A DNA stretch of 5,386 nucleotides from an uncultured Oscillospiraceae bacterium (GTDB lineage: Bacteria > Bacillota > Clostridia > Oscillospirales > Oscillospiraceae). A program made the translations under genes and the position numbers. Shown here piece after piece: positions 4,864-5,386 of the stretch; positions within the stretch are counted from its first letter, which is position 1; each line of letters opens with the position of its first letter. Location of the stretch: positions 1 through 5,386 of the forward strand of contig CAKTGM010000055.1 of the NCBI GenBank assembly GCA_934561515.1, read 5' to 3'. The notes beneath the pieces are model-generated. The model searched no databases and was not told the origin of the DNA. It was given only the letters and a program-made list of their open reading frames with translations.

Positions 4864-5127
4864 TTGCCGAATATCAAGTCTGCCAAGAAGCGCGTTCTCG
4901 TTTCCGGTGCGCGTAACGAGCGCAACAAGGCCGACAAGTCTGCACTGAGAACCGCACTCAAGAAGTTCGAGGCGGCTGCCGCTGAAGGCAATCGCACCGA
5001 GGCCGAGAGCGCTTACAAGGTCGCAGTGAAGTCTGTTGACAAGGCTGCTGCAAAGGGTATTCTTCACAAGAATAACGCCGCGCACAAGAAGAGCGCGATG
5101 ACCCTGAAGCTCAACCACATTGGCTAA
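4864..5127 (+). CDS. rpsT: 30S ribosomal protein S20
   Basis: An 87-residue basic protein, the same length as E. coli S20, that binds the 5' domain of 16S rRNA early in 30S assembly. The N-terminus PNIKSAKKRV is the family hallmark. The rest is Lys/Ala-rich helix, including NKADKSALRTALKKFE and, near the end, KGILHKNNAAHKKS. The start is TTG at 4864: the Shine-Dalgarno GGAGGAGG (4848-4855) lies 8 nt before it, and PNIKSAKKR conventionally follows the initiator Met. An in-frame GTG at 4855 overlaps that Shine-Dalgarno and is rejected. E. coli rpsT also uses UUG, linked there to autogenous control. The gene is monocistronic, with its own promoter and terminator. Confidence 0.97.
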   Translation: MPNIKSAKKRVLVSGARNERNKADKSALRTALKKFEAAAAEGNRTEAESAYKVAVKSVDKAAAKGILHKNNAAHKKSAMTLKLNHIG

Positions 5128-5140
5128 TCGAGCAAAAAAT

Positions 5141-5170
5141 GAGAGTCGTCCGAAGGACGGCTCTTTTTTT
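5141..5170 (+). terminator. Intrinsic terminator of rpsT
   Basis: Eleven base pairs (5141-5151 with 5155-5165, two of them G-U) around a GAA loop lead straight into a run of T to 5170. It lies 13 nt after the rpsT stop. Confidence 0.93.
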
Positions 5171-5179
5171 GCGCCCTGA

Positions 5180-5274
5180 AAGGGGGGGATTCTGTTCTCC
5201 CTTGCGGGAGATTGAGGTTGCAGCGCCGTTGGCGCTGCATGAGTTAATGCAGCTCTTTGCGCTGCTGCCAGAAA
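5180..5274 (-). repeat. Right array copy 1 of the hairpin repeat, inverted and shortened
   Basis: The reverse complement of the left-array element, about 95 bp long. H2 is present at 5219-5227/5231-5239 with the same 9-bp arms (loop GTT, i.e. AAC on the minus strand). H1 is at 5249-5253/5261-5265. H3 has different arms, TCTCCC at 5196-5201 and GGGAGA at 5206-5211, with minus-strand loop GCAA. The H4 region and the adjoining GGGTATCCC segment are missing, which explains the shorter unit. It starts about 10 nt after the rpsT terminator. Confidence 0.85.
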
Positions 5275-5386
5275 AGGGGGTATTCTCTTTCCGAAGAGGG
5301 TATCCCTTTTGATCTCCCCATTCGTGGGGGATGGGGGTTGCAGCGCCATTGGCGCTGCATGAATAGTGCAGCTCTTTGCGCTGCTG
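5275..5386 (-). repeat. Right array copy 2 of the hairpin repeat, inverted, cut by the window edge
   Basis: A fuller inverted unit. H4 is at 5285-5289/5294-5298, H3 at 5316-5320/5325-5329 (CCCCA and TGGGG), H2 at 5339-5347/5351-5359 (loop ATT) and H1 at 5368-5372/5380-5384. The H2 centre is 120 bp from that of the previous copy. It runs to the window end, so further units may follow. Confidence 0.88.

Overview
The window looks like chromosomal DNA from a GC-rich, endospore-forming member of the Clostridia, perhaps an Oscillospiraceae/Ruminococcaceae-type gut anaerobe. The main grounds are a complete germination protease gene (gpr), which is confined to spore-formers, lying divergent to rpsT as is common in clostridia, together with strong AGGAGG-type ribosome binding sites. 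The family-level placement is inference.

Layout. Positions 1-245 hold two near-identical 119-bp tandem copies of a hairpin-rich repeat and the first bases of a third. A likely promoter at 301-329 opens a plus-strand run of six genes. The first three (355-888, 900-1265, 1284-1778) are small membrane-anchored proteins of unknown function, each ending in a SHOCT-type C-terminal motif. They are followed by a GreA-family transcript cleavage factor (1801-2304), ribonuclease HI (rnhA, 2313-2750) and, after an intercistronic hairpin, ammonia-dependent NAD synthetase (nadE, 2813-3598). A strong intrinsic terminator (3608-3639) closes this run and can also serve gpr, which converges from the minus strand (3786-4673). 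Between gpr and rpsT lies a divergent control region (4674-4863). It holds a forespore-sigma-like promoter for gpr, a vegetative extended -10 promoter for rpsT and phased A-tracts between them. rpsT (4864-5127, UUG start) has its own terminator. From about 5180 to the window end the same repeat family returns in the opposite orientation.

How the genes fit together. GreA and RNase HI both resolve problems of transcribing RNA polymerase (backtracked complexes and RNA:DNA hybrids) and are tightly spaced. NadE supplies NAD. Gpr degrades small acid-soluble spore proteins at germination. The SHOCT trio is the part without a known role.

The most unusual observations are two. First, the repeat family keeps its hairpins by compensatory base changes between diverged copies. 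Second, three unrelated-looking membrane proteins in a row share the same C-terminal motif. Nothing in the window amounts to a demonstrable new defence or mobile system.
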